A stretch of 64,000 bases of DNA, taken from Lutibacter sp. HS1-25 (GTDB lineage Bacteria; Bacteroidota; Bacteroidia; Flavobacteriales; Flavobacteriaceae). Below, piece after piece: positions 63,487 to 64,000 of the stretch. The notes under the pieces were generated by a model that worked only from the letters and a program-made list of their open reading frames with translations, was not told the origin of the DNA and searched no databases. Every line of letters begins with the position of its first letter. The first letter of the stretch is position 1. The position numbers were made by a program, and so were the translations under genes. The stretch lies in NCBI RefSeq assembly GCF_004121075.1, contig NZ_RHLN01000157.1, positions 58,401 through 122,400 of the forward strand, read 5' to 3'.

Positions 63487-64000
63487 ATGAGTAAAGTAGT
63501 AACATTTGGAGAGATTATGTTAAGATTGGCTCCACAAGGATTTTTAAGATTTTCACAAGCAGATAATTTTGATGTTGTTTACGGCGGTGGAGAATCTAAC
63601 GTAGCAGTTTCTTTAGCAAACTATGGTGTATCTGTAGATTTTGTAACACGTTTACCAAAAAATGACATTGGAGAATGTGCCATGATGGAAATGCGCAAAA
63701 GAGGTGTTGGTGTAGATAAAATTGTTTGGGGTGGAGACCGTTTAGGAATTTACTTTTTAGAAACAGGAGCAGTTTCTCGTGGTTCAAAAGTAGTTTACGA
63801 CCGTGCACACTCATCAATGTCAGACATTCAACCAGGAATGGTAAACTGGGAAGAAGTATTTGCAGGTGCAGAGTGGTTTCATTGGACAGGTATTACACCA
63901 GCCATTTCACAAAGTTCAGCCGATGCTTGTTTAGAAGCTGTAAAAGCTGCAAGTAAATTAGGTTTAACCATTTCAACCGATTTAAATTACCGCGCTAAAT
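63487..64000 (+). CDS. kdgK: 2-keto-3-deoxygluconate kinase, N-terminal part
   Basis: 171 residues are visible before the window ends; no stop is reached. The PfkB/ribokinase N-terminus is clear: VVTFGEIMLRLAP, then YGGGESNVAVSLANYGVSVDFVTRL, NDIGECAMMEMRKRGV and FHWTGITPAI. With the upstream reductase it would phosphorylate KDG to KDPG for cleavage by an aldolase that should lie outside the window. ATG 63487 follows the hairpin region by 24 nt. Confidence 0.92.
   Translation, partial: MSKVVTFGEIMLRLAPQGFLRFSQADNFDVVYGGGESNVAVSLANYGVSVDFVTRLPKNDIGECAMMEMRKRGVGVDKIVWGGDRLGIYFLETGAVSRGSKVVYDRAHSSMSDIQPGMVNWEEVFAGAEWFHWTGITPAISQSSADACLEAVKAASKLGLTISTDLNYRAK

Noticed and set aside
63596..63956. 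Short frames antisense to and in the wrong frame of the KDG kinase start
   Set aside because: The plus-strand frame from 63487 encodes a clear PfkB kinase that runs off the window end.

Overview
The window is AT-rich chromosomal DNA of a marine member of the Flavobacteriaceae (Bacteroidota). The evidence is Bacteroidota promoters (-7 box TAnnTTTG, sometimes with TTG/TTTG about 19-20 nt upstream), few Shine-Dalgarno sequences, several likely TTG starts, C-terminal type IX secretion (T9SS) sorting domains, a SusC/SusD pair, a bacterial mevalonate pathway, and a complete alginate degradation locus. I cannot name the species.

Positions 1-40,650 are mainly housekeeping. In order: the start of a DUF502-like gene, lpxB, a small membrane protein and surE (minus strand); a lipocalin-like secreted protein, a Prc-type protease and a DppC-like permease; a thioesterase and a secreted nuclease; a sulfatase and a HAD phosphatase; glnB-amtB; tRNA-Leu(UAG); an M20 dipeptidase; a 42-unit heptamer repeat; thiamine pyrophosphokinase; the isoprenoid operon mvaD - (inserted four-helix-bundle cassette) - mevalonate kinase - UbiA prenyltransferase; an RluB-like pseudouridine synthase; tRNA-Phe(GAA); coaX, an outer-membrane protein, a TPR protein, lptC, a CNNM/CBS protein and ppiD; a membrane pyrophosphatase; rho; a DUF4293 protein; an orphan TPR histidine kinase; a phosphodiesterase; truA and an ABC exporter.

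Positions 40,795-64,000 are an alginate utilisation locus. It encodes two PL6 lyases, a T9SS-secreted carbohydrate-binding-like protein, a possible further T9SS jelly-roll lyase, a TIM-barrel isomerase, a PL17 oligoalginate lyase, a KdgF-like cupin, SusC, SusD, a PKD surface lipoprotein, a PL7 lyase, a GntR/FadR regulator, an MFS uronate transporter, a DehR-like reductase and the first part of KDG kinase. Together they would bind and cut alginate outside the cell, import oligomers through SusCD, reduce them to monomers (PL17, KdgF) and convert DEH to KDG and KDPG.

The most unusual signals are non-coding. (1) Eleven 10-bp boxes of the TGGTnnACCA type lie at a strict 13-bp pitch at five alginate promoters, each array starting inside the -7 box; at susC three boxes form a perfect 40-bp palindrome. 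(2) An apparent promoter-to-terminator small RNA gene lies antisense inside the susC leader. (3) A 413-bp cassette carrying one four-helix-bundle (S23/IVP) gene has 17-bp inverted ends made of AATTnnn heptamers, like those of the nearby 42-unit array, and sits between mvaD and mevalonate kinase. (4) A 19-bp palindromic element lies exactly 21 bp upstream of the -7 box at two unlinked minus-strand promoters, one of them serving a second small RNA candidate.
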